From NCBI RefSeq assembly GCF_020536995.1, contig NC_068366.1:24600189-24664188 (forward strand): DNA of 64,000 bases. Direction: 5' to 3'. The notes under the pieces were generated by a model. That model was not told where the DNA came from. It saw nothing but the letters and a program-made list of their open reading frames with translations, and searched no databases. Positions 12,001 through 27,000 of this stretch are shown piece by piece (within the stretch, counting starts at the first letter, position 1; each line of letters opens with the position of its first letter). The position numbers and the translations under genes were made by a program. The stretch is from Dreissena polymorpha (taxonomy: Eukaryota > Mollusca > Bivalvia > Myida > Dreissenidae).

Positions 12001-15000
12001 AGAACTCTGATCGCTATGACAGAGGTCAATCAAGCATCCAGCCGTCTCAAAATGAGTGCCATGGAAAACAAGGTATCATCTTTTTGCTCTCTACACTTCT
12101 AGATTTCTGCGTTTTCTAGCCTCATATATCCCTCTTGCAATCAACGGCACTCAGAGATGTGTTTCCCAGTTCAACCAGTTCCTGTTGAATTTCTTTTTCT
12201 GTAGCCATCTAACATGCTTGGTGTAATCAAGAAGTTTATGTTTAACATTTTCATATTTTGCCACATTTAAACATTAAACTGTTTTAAAAATACCGATAAT
12301 TTACTAATGGTAGTAGTTAGAGATTTAGGAAGTGAGATTTTGACGTTACTGTTAATATTTTTCCTTTATCAATACATTAACTTTAACAGTTCTTTTAAAA
12401 AAAAAATATTAGATCCTCACTGTTAGAAAACTGCACCTTTGTATCCAATATCTGCCTTGGTATTACTTGTACATTATGATGCATTTAGCTTTTCATTTAA
12501 GATTTCTAGCTTAAATTCATAGTCATGATTTTTTCCTTACACTATCCCCTTCATTAGAAACATTTAGTCCTATAGAATGTTATATAAATGTAGTGAAATG
12601 TAGTATTTAGATCTTTAATGTTGCTTCAATATAGCATGCTTGCATGCCCTAATGTGTTACATGAACGAAAATATAAAATACAGATAAGGGATAACATAAA
12701 ACACAAAATGAATTCACAAACAGATTGAACAATTGTGTTTCTGATATTTGATAGTTTCTAATATGTTTTTTCACATTGGACACAAGAGAGAGACTTTCTT
12801 GAACATAAATAGAAATAGGTCAGAACAGCAACAAAAAATATTTTATATTCATGTAATGTTTTGCAAAAGCAATATAGATGTTCTTTCTCTGATAATTTAG
12901 ATAATTAAAAAAAATGTTATTTATTTTTAATTAGTGTCAGTGATATCATAATGGTAAATAAAGTATAGTATTAAAGCTTTGAGAGAAGAAGTGTTGAGAA
13001 GAAATGTATGTCAAAAGATTGTTATGCAAATAAGTTAACTGTATTGAATATTTCAGAGTTTGCGCCTAATCAACGCAAAGGTCAAGGTCAGCAAAAAGGT
13101 TTTCACAGGTCGCAGTGAAGGTATGAGGTCGGGACAGGGTGCCGGGCCATACACACTGTGAAGGAGGAACCAGACATGCCAGATTCACAAGTTATTGTAA
13201 GAAAGCAGTGCAATACTTTGATTAATGTCAAACTTTGAAACTTTATGCCATGGTTTAAGCTCTGTAGAATTCAATAGCATTTCATGGTAAAAAGATTAAT
13301 CAATTCAACTTGCACAAAATATTTAATCATGACTCAAAATAAAATTGTCTGGGCAAAATACAATTTATTACTGTAATTTATTAATTGCAAGTTAAAGAAC
13401 AGTGTTTGTTTTTTCGTTCAAGTATATATTTTCCCAATGGGACCTAAACATTCCCAGTTGAAGGTATCCAAAAAAGATTTTGTTTTTAAATAATTCTAAA
13501 TATGTCATTTATCACCAAACCAGCTCTATAAGATTGAACCTTAGAAAATATCATGTTTACATCACTTTTATTATAAATTTTAAAATATTGTAAGCATGAA
13601 ATCAACTTCATTAATTTCCAAATTTTAGTCAAAATGATGTAATGTTTCACCAATCTAAAGGGGACCATGCCTTATTCCAAAAATGGTGAAAAAAAACACG
13701 CAGAAGTACTATGTCCACTTTTCAAATTCAAATTCATTAGTTTTAATTGTTGTGTCAATCCCATTTTTTCCGCCTTCATATGACTAAGAATTAGATGTAT
13801 TGTTATGCAGGAGACTGACCTTCCAAAGCGTGTGTTCCCCTTGAATGGGCCTCGACTACGTATGAGCATTTCTGCCACAGACCTGCTGGGCAAGACAGTG
13901 AGTGCACGCTGTAATTGTTCATTATTGCAGCAGACTTGTAATGAAGTTCTCTACAGATAATTGTTGTAAAATGCTTTAGTCAAGAACATGACATGTTTAG
14001 ATGGCAGATTTTCAGATAACATAAGAAGTGCACTTACTAATATAGATATATTGCATCTTAAATGACAAGTTTGGGATCAAATATTATAAAGAGTTGATAT
14101 CTTGTAGAGTAACATTAACACCATTTATGCCTAGTTGACTCTCCCATCCTTCTAAATTGGATCAATTTATTTCCAAAATTAGGGATGTCTAGTATATTTA
14201 TTTCTATATTTAGAATATTTCTTACAGAAATTTCTTTAAGCAAACAGCGCAGACCCAGATGCGACGCCGCATCATGCGGCGTGTCATCTGGGTTTGCGCT
14301 GTTTGCCAAGGCCTTTTTCTAGACCCTAAGCATAAATGGTTAATTGTACCATAATTCAATGTTGCCCCTTTAGCATGATGAGCTGGGTGCTGCTGCTGAT
14401 TCAGCTGCGTCGAGACAAGAGCCGACCTCCACGAGCAGCGGGACGGCATACGCAAGACCATCGAGCAAAACCGGCCCGCGGAGTTCTTCTATAGAAAACT
14501 GTAAGAGCTTCTCACTTAGCACCACACTTTAAAAAGTGAAACATCCTCCACACTGAAAGCACTACTTTATAAATGGATCTTACCGTATAGACATCCCACC
14601 AACAACAATACAGAACAGAGTATTAAATCTGTAAAAAACAAACATTTGGCAAACATTTTTCTTCAGTTTCTGTAAAACACTATATCTGATGACAGCTCTT
14701 TATGAAATTGAGTATGCCTGCTATGTTCTTACCAAACTTCCAGGTTAGTATATTTAAATGTTTATTTCACATCATGAATTGAGCCCAATTTTCCGAAAGA
14801 CTACCGGTAGATCATATTGTTTGATTTGCAGACAATGTATCGAGGCTTTACGGATACTCAGTAATGAATGTAGCTTTGAAATTTTTAAATCGTGATGAAT
14901 GGAAATAACACTTAAATGATGAATGTAAGACTGAATGAATCCTTAATGATCTTGCAGGCAAAATGAAGGTCGTCCCATTGACCCTGAGAAGGGAGATCCA

Positions 15001-18000
15001 GCACCGGAAGTACATGGACATGAAAACACAAAGTGGAGGATGTTGAGAAACGGGTAAGTGGCAGTGGGAGGTTTTGTTTGGTGGATAGGGTACAGTGTTA
15101 CACGTTTTGTGGGATTCGGACCTTAAATTGAGGATTTATCAACAAAGAGACATCTTATTTCCAGGTCCATATTAATTAACCTTTGCAAGCTTCTAAGCTG
15201 TTAGAAATTCTGACAAGCATATTTCATATTAAGTTTTCTCTGTTTTTATCAGTAAATGTATTTGAACTTTTGTGACATATTTTAACCAGTATTATATTTA
15301 TGTAATAAAATTGTTAAAATGGTTCCTAAGGGATAAACTGATTTTAAGAAGAAGATTTTTATAATGATCTTTTTGGATACTACTACCAATTATATAACCT
15401 TAGTGTGTTTGTGTATTTAGGGAAATTTTTATGCCCCCGGTAGGGTGGCATATAGCAGTTGAACTGTCAGTATGTCAGTCTGTCTGTCCGTTCGAAAAAA
15501 AACTTTAACATTGGCCATTACTTATTAAATATTGAAGATAACAGCTTGATATTTGGCATGGATGTGTATTTCATGGAGCTGCACATTTTGAGTGGTAAAA
15601 TTTCAAGGTGAACATCATCCTTTCAGGTCTAGGGATCAAAAAAAACAAATCTAAGGGAAGTGATAAGCTTTAAATGGACATAATTATCTGACCTTATATA
15701 TTTGTTTTAAATAAATCAAAGTTTTTGAGGCTGCATTGTGTTTGTGACAAACAAATCGTGGTAAAAGGTCAAGGTCAAGGTCATCCTTCAAGGTCTAAGG
15801 TCAAAAATACAAATCAAAGGGAAGTAATAAGCTTTAAAAGGGAGATAATTATTCAATATTGAACATAGCAACTTGATATTTGGCATGCATGTGTATCTCA
15901 TGGAGCTGCACATTGAGGGGTGAATCTACAGTCACGGTAGTGGCTTTTAATTATTTGCTTCTAAAAAATAGAGAGTGGCTTTTAATTATTTGCTACTAAA
16001 AATAGAGAGTGGCTTTTAATTATTTGCTACTAAAAATAGAGAGTGGCTTTTAATTATTTGCTACTAAAAATAGAGATTTGTTAGAGACAATTATTTTCAA
16101 GGGAAGTAATTTATATAATTATAAATTTCATATTATATATTTCCTTACCAGGAATTTAACTTCTTTTCACAGTAACTGTACAGATTTTTATTTGGATTAT
16201 TTATAACTCAAATGAATGATTTGTCAAAGGTTTTTATGCTCCCCGAAATAAAATTTCTGCACATAGTTGCCAGTTTGTCCTTCCTTACTTACTTCCTTAC
16301 TTCCTTCCGTCACACTTTTGCTACCGTTTCTCATAGCACCTTCAATACTTTACCAATCGCTTTCAGATTTGGCATGTAGGTACCTTGCATGGACCTCTAC
16401 CTTTTGATGAGGTTGAGGTCACTGGGGTTAAGGTCAAGGTCACAGAGGCTAATAATAGACTTCCTTCTGTCACACTTTTGCTACAGTTTCTCATAGCGCC
16501 TTCAATACTTTACCAATCGCTTTCATATTTGGCATGTAGGTACCTTGCATTGACCTCTATCTTTTGATGAGGTTTGCAGTCACTGGGGTCGAGGTAAAGG
16601 TCACAGCGGCTAATAATAGATTTTTCCGTCACACTTTTGTTACAGTTTCTCATAGCACCTTTAATACTTTACTGATTTTTGTTTCATGTTTTTCATGAAC
16701 ATACCTTGCATGAACCTCTACTTTTGATGAGGTTTGGGGTGAAGGTCAAGGTCAGCGAGGCTAATAATAGATTTTTCCGTCACACTTTTGTTACAGTTTC
16801 TCATAGCACATTCAATTCTTTACCAATCTCTTTCATATTTGGCATGTAGGTACCATGCATGGACCTCTACCTTTTGATGATATTTGAGGTCATTGGGGTC
16901 AAGGTCACAGAGGCTAATATTAGATTTTTTAGGTGGTTATTAACACATATATTGACAAAGTGCATCATCGGGGAGCTTCCATCAGTTTCACTGATATTCT
17001 TGTTTTAAATATTATTGAAATGAATAACTTAAGTAAAACGATCTTATTATACAGTCATTGTTCTGAATGATGATGTAATTTCCCTGAATTTGTAGCTGGA
17101 GGTGTACAAGCCGCTGGTAAATCTTGTCTGTAACATGGTTACCATGGGCAGTCTGTACGGAGGCGACAACCTAATGCTGGCCACAGAGTACAGGAAGGTA
17201 TGGGGGTACTATGGGAACTTGATGTCACTGATGTTAATAACCAATATCATTGTTGGTGTAGGAGCATTATTACTGCTTTAATTGTTGTAAGAATTACACG
17301 AGATCTTTATTGGTGTAAGAGCATTATTTAAGAACTTAATATGTGCAACATAATTATTAAATACCTTTATTGGGTTAGCATTATTAATAGCCTTTATAAG
17401 TGTAGAAGCATAATTTAAGGCCTTTATTTGTAGACCTTTATTGTTGTAGAAGCATAATTAAAGGCCTTTATTGGTGTAGAAGCATAATTTAAGGCCTTAT
17501 TTGGTGTATGAGCTGTATTTAACTCTTAATTTGTTCAGAAAGTCATTATCAGTGTAAGAGAAGTACGACTTCTACATTACAGCACTTGCTGTCCCCAGAG
17601 CAGTATTCTCCACCCAAGAAGATGCTGGAGTTCTCTCGGCGCCGTCAAGAGGAGCAGATAGTGCAGGAGATAGAGGAGGATGTGAGGCAGCTTACCCAGG
17701 AGCAGGCTGACCTGCATGTAAGTTGGCTAGGGTTCAAGTCTGGTGCAAGTGGGCATGGAGGAATGGATTTGTTAAGATTACACTGGAAGGGGAAAGGAGA
17801 AGAATTTAATGTTTGTGTTTTAATGAGGTGGGATGTGCATGATTAACTATATACTAATATGTGGTTAAAGATCAAATTGTGGGTTGAGCTTAATTAAATA
17901 TTATGTATTTAGATCTGCTCCCAGTGTATGCATGATATGGATCAAATAATACAGTTACTTTAAGCAAATTTGATCTTAGTAAATATGTATTTGTCATGGA

Positions 18001-21000
18001 ATTAGTGGCATAGAGAGTACTGAACAGATCATATTCATCATGTACACACACTATATGCTTGTGTTTATTACCTCAGTTGGTGGAAAATGTTTGGAAATAT
18101 ATAAATTACAAACATTTAACATAAGTTGTTGATGAGCATTAGAATTGTGTCTTGTTCTGTGAAAATTGGGCAAAATGCATGTGTGTAAATAGTCGTCCCA
18201 GATTAGCCTGTGCATTCTGCACAGGCTAATCAGGGACAACACTTTTCGCTTTAAAGGTATTTAAAGGAAGTCCCTTTTTACAAAAAATCTAGTTTAAGTT
18301 GAAAGTGTTGTCCCTGATTAGCCTGTGTGGACTGCACAGGCTAATTTGGGACAACACTTTATGTACATGAATTATGCCCAGTTTTCTCAGAACACGACAC
18401 AATTGATTGTACAAAGTTAAATGTGTGACCCATGTTACCATGTTACCCAGGGTTCTTACTCTGCCCGTTTGAAGGTGAGAATCCAGACACTTCTACATGT
18501 ATATTGTGTTCAGAGGTTCGCACAATTAAGCCTTGTACATTATCACATTTCCTTCTTTGCATTTTCAATTTTTGTTTGGTATTGTTTGTTAGGTTTCATA
18601 AAAATAATTTGTCATGGGTGTTCTGTAAGCTGTCACTTTGTTGTTGCAGTACAGCGCAATGCAGCAAACTTTTGTGTCACATATGTTAAGTGCTGCCCCA
18701 AAAGTTTTAAAAATGGCTTTGTATGGAAAGTGTTACCCCAAAACTTATTGAAACATAGTTAACGAAGTGAAGTGTTATATCATACCTTTTGTGAAGGGCA
18801 GTTAGATATAAAAAGTGTTTCATCCACAGTTTAGTATAATTGTATTAGATATAGGATGTTTGACCCCACAGTAATATTGAAGTGATGTTGAATACAGGAA
18901 ATGTTGTCACATCGGATTGTTTAATTGTAGTCAAATGTAAGATGTGTATTGAACAATAATATGAGCAGTGCTCTGTGAAAAAGGGGTTTAATGCATGTGC
19001 GGAAAGTGTTGTCCCAGATTAGCCTGTGTAGTCCGCAAACGCTAATGAGGGACAACTCATTTCAATTTAATGGTGTTTATTGTTTACAGAAAGTCTTTTC
19101 TTAGCAATAATCCAGTTTAGGTGGAAAGTGTTGTCCCTGATAAGCCTGTGCTGACTGCACAGGCTAATCTCGGACAACACTTTATGTATATGCTTTAAAC
19201 CTCCTTTTCACAAAGGACGGTTCATATTGTAGTGTCTAGGCTTTTGGGAAGTATGACAATTTCATCAATTGTTAAATGTTGTTGACTGTGTGAGGTGTGA
19301 GATGGTTACTGTGTTTGGTCACTTGCAGCACAAGGAACTGGAGGTGGGTATGACCACAGCAGCAGTAGTACATGCTGACAAAGAGCTTTCTGTCTCCTAA
19401 CTACTGTTTTGTTTGTGGTGCAGGGGTTGAGTAGTATAATATTGTTCGTGAATAGGAAAATAAAAAATAATTCCCAAATGGGAACTAAAATGTCCCAATC
19501 GAAGATTTAAAAAACAATTTTTTTTATTTTTTTTACATCTCAACATTTTGTTCACCTCCCATCCAGCTGTAGAAGTTCAACCTTAGTTAATATAAAACTT
19601 AAAACAATGTTTTCTGAAATTTGAAGCATTTTTATCAAAACAGCAATGACACTAATTTCCCAATTTTACTCAAAATGCCCCGAATTTTCCCAATCCAAAA
19701 GGACCTGGCCTCATACCAAAAATGGTGAAAAAAACCACTGCAGGTCATGTTTGTTTTTGTCTTTAAGGTCATCTAAGAATTTGCTTTCATTTTCACGGTT
19801 TATTGCTTTCAACTTCATGTGGATTTTTTAACTCTTGTTGTTTTTTCTTCCATGTATTTGTTTAACTTGCATTACTATGGAGTGTGTGCTGATTATTAAA
19901 AAACTTGTAATTCTAAAGTAGAAGTCTGTCCTAATTAACTGGAAAACCAATGCTCCTTTTTATTGGAGTAAGGGTCAGTGTTTTTTGCTTCAAATCTTAT
20001 GTTTTAATAATTTCTTGAATTTCTAACATTTTAAAAGTTTTTAGGCAGTTTTATGCAGAGATAAGTTAACACTTACATGTATATTGTTGGAACTATTAGA
20101 TATAGGTATCTTGTTTAGAATGCAGTATGTATGTCGTTGATTTTTCAAAAGAAATTTTATATTGATGTAATATACATAAATTGATTGTTACTTTACCTTG
20201 CCAGATAAGACTAAATACTCAACATCTGATTTCGTTTGATTAGTATTCAATTAACTGCTAAAAACAATGCTTGAACTGCTAATACAATAACTAGAGGTCC
20301 TTTACAAATAAACTTCTTACACATCATAAAACTCGTTTGGAAATTACATATTTATTGATATTGAAGTAGTAATTGAAATGAAACAATGAAAGCCAATATG
20401 CAAAAGGTAACATGTATTTGTTTTTAATGATACAGAATATATTATTTCCTCTGATATGATATTCATGAAATATTTATTGCAGAACACTCTATAATATGAT
20501 GACAGTATATTATTAATTATTATTTCATGGCTTTTAATGTTCATTGCAGAATCCTATATACTTTAAAGTATGTTTATATGAGAGCATATTATATTTCATT
20601 GCATGCAATATATATTGTACAACACTGTATAAATCATGGCATGGAAGTGTATTCGTTTATTGCTTGCAATATGAAAATTGCATACTACTGTATTTACTAC
20701 ATTTTAAATGAGACTATAAAAGTCGCGTTCTGAGAAAACTGTGCATAATGCATGTGCATAAAGTGTCGTCCCAGGTTAGCCTGTGCAGTCCGCAAGGCTT
20801 ATCAGGGACGACTCTTTCTGCCTTAATTGGATTTTGCTAAGAAGAGACTTCATTTAAACGAAAAATGTCAAATGAATGGAAAGTGTCGACCCTGATTAGC
20901 CTGTGGGGACTGCACAGGCTAATCTGGGACGACACTTTACGCACATGCATTATGCCCAGTTTTCTCAGAACACGACTCATATTATATGATTGCATGTAAT

Positions 21001-24000
21001 TTTTATTGCAGGAGAAGCGTGAGAAGCTGAACAGTCTGGACCGGGTGCTGCAGGAGCAGGCCTTCCAGGTGACCGGTCTGAAGGAAGACAGGGTAGGGCA
21101 CTTTAGGGTTACCAGATATGTGTGTTTAACTGTTTTGTTAGAGGATACTCTGCCATATGGCCATCACCCCCATATATTGAGTTATACATGTAAAATCTTG
21201 GGCCTTTTAGCATCTGGTGTGAGCATATGTACATGGTATGATTCTTGAATACTTTGTGTGAAATATATTTCAGACATGTTTGTAGGTGCAGGTAAAGAGA
21301 CGGCTTGTAACTGTGAAGCGCAGTATTTTATGTTGTTATGATCTGCTGCCATCATAGAGTTATTTAACAAAGAGTTTTGAAGGGACACTTATTAAGGGTT
21401 AGTTATACAAGTTAACATGAAAATGTATCTACAAAATTTCTATATTCTTATACTTGTATGAGTATTATGGCATTCTAATTTCCAGGTTGCCAGTCTAGCT
21501 GAAAAAAAGGTTTGACATTTTTTGACTGGTTCACCACCTAGCTTGCTCCAATGACAAGTTTAGTTGACTAAATGCATCCTGTAAAAAAGCATACTGTGGC
21601 CCTAATGCCAATTTTGTCAGACAAACTAATATGTGCCAATAACCAGAACAAAATTCACTGCTGCATTATGGAAATTTAAGTTTGTTTTTAAATTACAGCA
21701 TCCCCTTGCCTTTTAAATGCTGCCTTTACTTGTATAATTCATGTGCACCCTATATAAAACCTTCCCTAATTAATCAGAGGAGATGTGTGAAGAGAGTATG
21801 CACAGACAATTCATATTGACGATTTGTAGCAAAGGCATGATACATTTGTGGAGTATCAAAATTCATGTAAAATAAATGTCTGATTTTCTAAGATGTTCAC
21901 TGAATATCTGTATGTAGCCTTGGATGTGCCACTGTGACCAATTGTTGTATTAATTTTTTAAAGAAATTTAGATAAACATCATACATGAACATGTAAAAAA
22001 CTATAACCATTGCAGATGATTGAATTGTGTAACACAGTGCATGCATTGTTGTAAAACCAAAATTCCCAACGAATCATTATTGTATGTCTATGTTGTGGTT
22101 GTGTGATCTTTTGTGATTAATTGGTATTGGCTGCAAGGCAAAGAAAATAGTTTATCTGAGACTTAATTTCAACTTATATTGTTTAGTGAGAATGACAAAT
22201 TCACCTGTGCCTTGATTTTTTGTTGAAAGATATTTAAAGGATATATTTATATACAAAATAATGTTGTATAATGTCAAAAGAATGTATTCTATCTGTATGA
22301 ACTCCAACCAATAAATATTCAATAGGTAGGGAGTTCTGATGGACAATAGAAGCATTACCAGAATTATGTATTGTTATGTGCCCCCATGTTTCTGGCAGGA
22401 GATTTGTTATACACTATTCATGTTTATGTTTTGTTCTGCGTCTGGAAGGGGATGTGAGTTACAAAATTCATGTTATGTTCTGTGTCATGCAGGAGATGTG
22501 TTATACACTGTTCATGTCCTGTTCTGTTTCTGGAATTGGATGTGAGTTACACAATTCATGATCTTTTCTGCGTCCTGCAGGAGATGTGAGTTACACTATT
22601 CATGTTCTGTTCTGTGTGTTGATGGAGATGTGAGGTATACTATTCATGTTCATGTTCTGTGCCCTGCATGAGATGTGAGTCACAATTTTCATCTTTATGT
22701 TATGTTCTCTGTCCTTCAGTAGATGTGGTCAACACTGTTTAATGTTTTATTCTGTGTCTTGCAGGGATGCAATGTACACTATTCATGTTCTGTTCTGTGT
22801 CTGGCAGGAGATGTGAGTCAAACTTTTCATGTTCTGGCAGGGGATGTGGTATACACTATTTGTGTTATGTTCTTTGTCTGGCAGAAGATGTTATGTACAC
22901 TATTCATGTTCTGTTCTACTGTGTGTATGACAGGAGATGCTAGAGAAGGCATTGGGTGGGCTCCTCAAGAAGCAGGACCAGCATGTAACCAACCCGCGTG
23001 AGCTTGACATCCTGGTACAGCAGCAGAAGACCATCGAGCGTGAGCTCTCACGGGTCCTACAGCAGCTTGCTGATGCTTCAAAGGTATCAGCCAGGGACTC
23101 GCTGCATATATGTGCTGTCCTGGGGGTACCAGCAGGGGACTTGCTGCATATATGTGCTGTCCTGGGGGTCAACGGGGGCCTCGCTGCATATATGTGCTGT
23201 CCTGTGGGTCAATGGGTCCTCAGCGTTGGCCTCGCTGCATTATGTGCGGTCCTTGGGGTCAATGGGTCCTCAGCGGGGGCCTCGCTGCATATATGTGCTG
23301 TCCTGGGGGTCAATGGGTCCTCAGCAGGGGCCTTCCTGCATATATGTGCTGTCCTGTGGGTCAATGGGTCCTCAGCAGGGGCCTTCCTGCATATATGTGC
23401 TGTCCTGTGGGTCAATGGGTCCTCAGCAGGGGCCTTTCTGCATATATGTGCTGTCCTGTGGGTCAAGGGGTCCTCAGCCGGGGCCTCGCTGCATATATGT
23501 GCTGTCCTGGGGGTCAATGGGTCCTCAGCAGGGGCCTCGCTGCATATATGTGCTGTCCTGGGGGTCAATGGGTCCTCAGCCGGGGCCTCGCTGCATATAT
23601 GTGCTGTCCTGGGGGTCAATGGGTCCTCAGCGGGGGCCTCGCTGCATATATGTGCTGTCCTGGGGGTCAATGGGTCCTCAGCCGGGGCCTCGCTGCATAT
23701 ATGTGCTGTCCTCGGGGTCAATGGGTCCTCAGCCAGGGCCTCGCTGCATATATGTGCTGTCCTGGGGGTCAATGGGTCTTAGATAATGATAAAGGCTTAC
23801 ATGGAGGAGTGGTTTCACTTCATCAGAAATACAATAGTTGATAAAGTCCCATAGAATTTCATTTCCTTCAATGAAAGTTGGTTTTAATTTGGTATACTGA
23901 ATGTATACTTTCATGATCATTTCTAAGGCAATTCAATTATAATTAAACCAGTTAATTGACAGTCGGTTTAACATTAATATTGACTAGATAATGTTTTATG

Positions 24001-27000
24001 GTCCTTGTTTTAAGGAATGTGTAAGTTTTTTGTAAACAGGGATTATGTAAATGATCATCAAATACTGCCCATTCTTTTTTAATATAGTAAATGATCATGC
24101 AATGCTATCTATTCTTTGCGGATTATAAATTTCAATGATTACAGAATGCTGCCTTTTCTTTAGAAATATATATGACCATGATGAAAAAAAATATTTTAAA
24201 GTGTAGTAAATGATCATAAAAACGCTTTGTGTTTTTTTTAAGAAATATAGTTAATGATAGTGAAACCTTGCAATTTTTTGGGAAGATACCTTATTTGTCG
24301 GATAATATGCCTTATCAGTAGATAAGATACTTTTGCTAATTGCCATAATTTTTCTAATTTCAGCCACATATGATATGAGACTGTCAGGATATATGAGGCA
24401 CAATATAAGACTCAAATAAACTATTATGACTTTTTTAAATTATGCATTAATACATTTTAATCCCTTTGTCAAAACATTTCAGTATTCTCAATTTTCAAAT
24501 GACCTTGATAACCATGTGATTCCAGGTAGAAAAGGATCATGAAATGCAGCCTATTTCCTAAAGGAAAAATATAGTAAAATATCATGTCATTTCTTGCAGG
24601 AGTTGGAGGAGACTACAGCAGAGAACAACCGACTGGAACATGAGGTGGCGCTGCTGCAATCTCAGGTGTATGGGAACGTCTCACGCAGCAAGAGTGCACC
24701 TGCACTGGTAAGAAAGGTTAATGATTACCTAGTTGGGGGTCATGTATAATCAGTTAATATTTGTGTGAATGATATATTTGTTGAATTGTGTATGGGCAGT
24801 TGATCACTTAAATTGAAAAAATAAAATAATTTGAATTGGGACTAAGATTGCTTGTAAATATGAGCGCATTTTGCATTTTTGGTTCTAGGGCAAACACTAA
24901 TTCAAATACTTATCGAGCATATGCCCACACATTTTTAACCAGTTATATTTTTCATTATAAAAATTTGGTTACAAAGCACATGTAATGCTGTTATTCTTGG
25001 AGTTCATCAGCTATTTGCTGCTTCATTCACTTTACAGTAAAGATATATAAACATATATATTATTATTAGGGATGGGAATTTCCCATCCCTAATTATAATA
25101 TAAGATGTGGTAATAACATAAATCTTTTCAATAATCTGTATAATTAATAATAATTGAATGAATGAACCTTGCATTTTTGTCCAGTCGAGTGAATCTCTGC
25201 GCACAAAGATGAAGATGGAGCGTGACCTTGCCAAGGTTAAGGACATTATGGAAGGTCTTTCAGAGGAAGGGGCCCGCCTACAGGAGATGATCAGCACCCT
25301 GAAGAGGCCCAAACCAGGGGATGGCCAACCAAATGGTTCATCACCAAATGTTATATGTAAGCATGGTAGTGTTGTGTGAAATAATGTTTGATTCAAGTAT
25401 TCATACACAATAATGCTTTAAGTGGTTTCTTATATATATATATAAAAGAATGTGTGTGTCGTCTCTTAGAACAAATATCCATACACTTAACCACTTTTTC
25501 TTTATTATCTTAATAACAAGACTAAGAAGAAGTACTAATTCTATATTGTAGTACTTGTATTGAACTTATTGAAAAATGTTATATTGTTAAAAGGGACGAG
25601 GTATATCTGTCTGTAAGGATAGCTAGAACCTCTAAGGCATATTGCATTTTTAATGGCAAGTTACACATAATCTTATGTTGATGCCTGGAATTCAAGAGTT
25701 TGAGATGCCATCAATTGAACCCTACATGCCTAGCATGTTTTGCAGCTCCAGGTGATAAATCATCTGACAAGGCTGATGGGAGACTGGCTCAGATTGGTTC
25801 CACGTATTACGAGACTGACCTAGATTCGGGCGAGTGTAAGAACCTGGGTCACGTGTCAGCACTCCTTGCCTCGTTCCCCCACTATCAGCCTGTGTCTGAT
25901 AGGAGTCCCCCCGCCAGTGGCAACAGCTTGTTCAAGCCTGTGGTATGTCTGCACCAAGGTTTAGGGTTTTTACTCCGTTAAGAAGTAAAAAACCTTCGCT
26001 TGTCCACCTAATATTTCCAAGCAAAACCTGTGTTAATGTTTATTTTGCACTCTATAATTAAAGTACAATAATATTATTGATGCTTATAAGATGAGTTTTA
26101 TTTACTTATTTACAAAGTACGGTGTGTGTTAGTGTGCAGTGCAAGAAATATAATGGCTCTCTTCAGTTGTTTGATAGTTATTACCCTGCAAGTTGGTATT
26201 TTCCTTGTGCGGAACACAGGTACATTGTGTTATATTATGGTGCAGATCATTGATTAAAAAAGGAGGTTAATACAGGGATTCAAATAAAACTTCTTTTAAT
26301 AATAGAAGACTTTGAGAGGATGTGCAGAGTACAAGAACCATAACCCTATATTGGAGAGTTTATGGAGTAATTGCCCTTTGTTTAAATTTCTTGTGCAAAA
26401 GATAACTACAAGTGTATGATTGACTGAGATTTCTGTTTTCACAAAATAAATAAAACGTGTCTGTTTTATCTAACTTTTAAGATCAAGATCATGCTTGTGT
26501 GTCAGAATGATGCTTTAGGGGCGTTTGATATTAACAATGATGGTACTTGTTTCTACCACAGAAGAAATAATTTTGTTCCTACTACTCAATTTTGGTAAAT
26601 TAATGCTATGTTTGATTTTGTCTGAAGGAGAATTTTAATAACAAAATCCTTTTTGGAACTGAATTGTTTCTTTCGGTTTTCAATAGGTTTTTGAATTTTG
26701 CAGCATTGTCAAATGTTTCTTTCAGGACTCTGAGAAGCCACTTCATGCCACCTCTGCTGCCTCCACATTCCAAAAACCAGCGTCAGCAAATCATATACAG
26801 GTGACATTTCATCATCAGTCATGCTTAGCAATTTACTTGTAGAAACTCTTTGTTAACACACGGTCATTTAATTTTAGGTAATGGTTTAGCCTGCTAGCTT
26901 ATTTGGTTGAGCAATGTATGATAATTTCGTGTTCATTCCATTCATTTTACTGTGCTTTTAATACAGAAAAGATTGAAGGCAACCGAAGAACAGAGCAGCA

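Noticed and set aside
23084-23781. Resemblance to a CRISPR-like array
   Set aside because: Units are contiguous with no unique spacers, and the context is a eukaryotic intron.
22937-23841. Long open frames on both strands across the 51-bp repeat
   Set aside because: They are a by-product of a repeat period divisible by three and begin inside or after a well-defined exon donor. No splice or composition evidence supports a separate Cys-rich protein.
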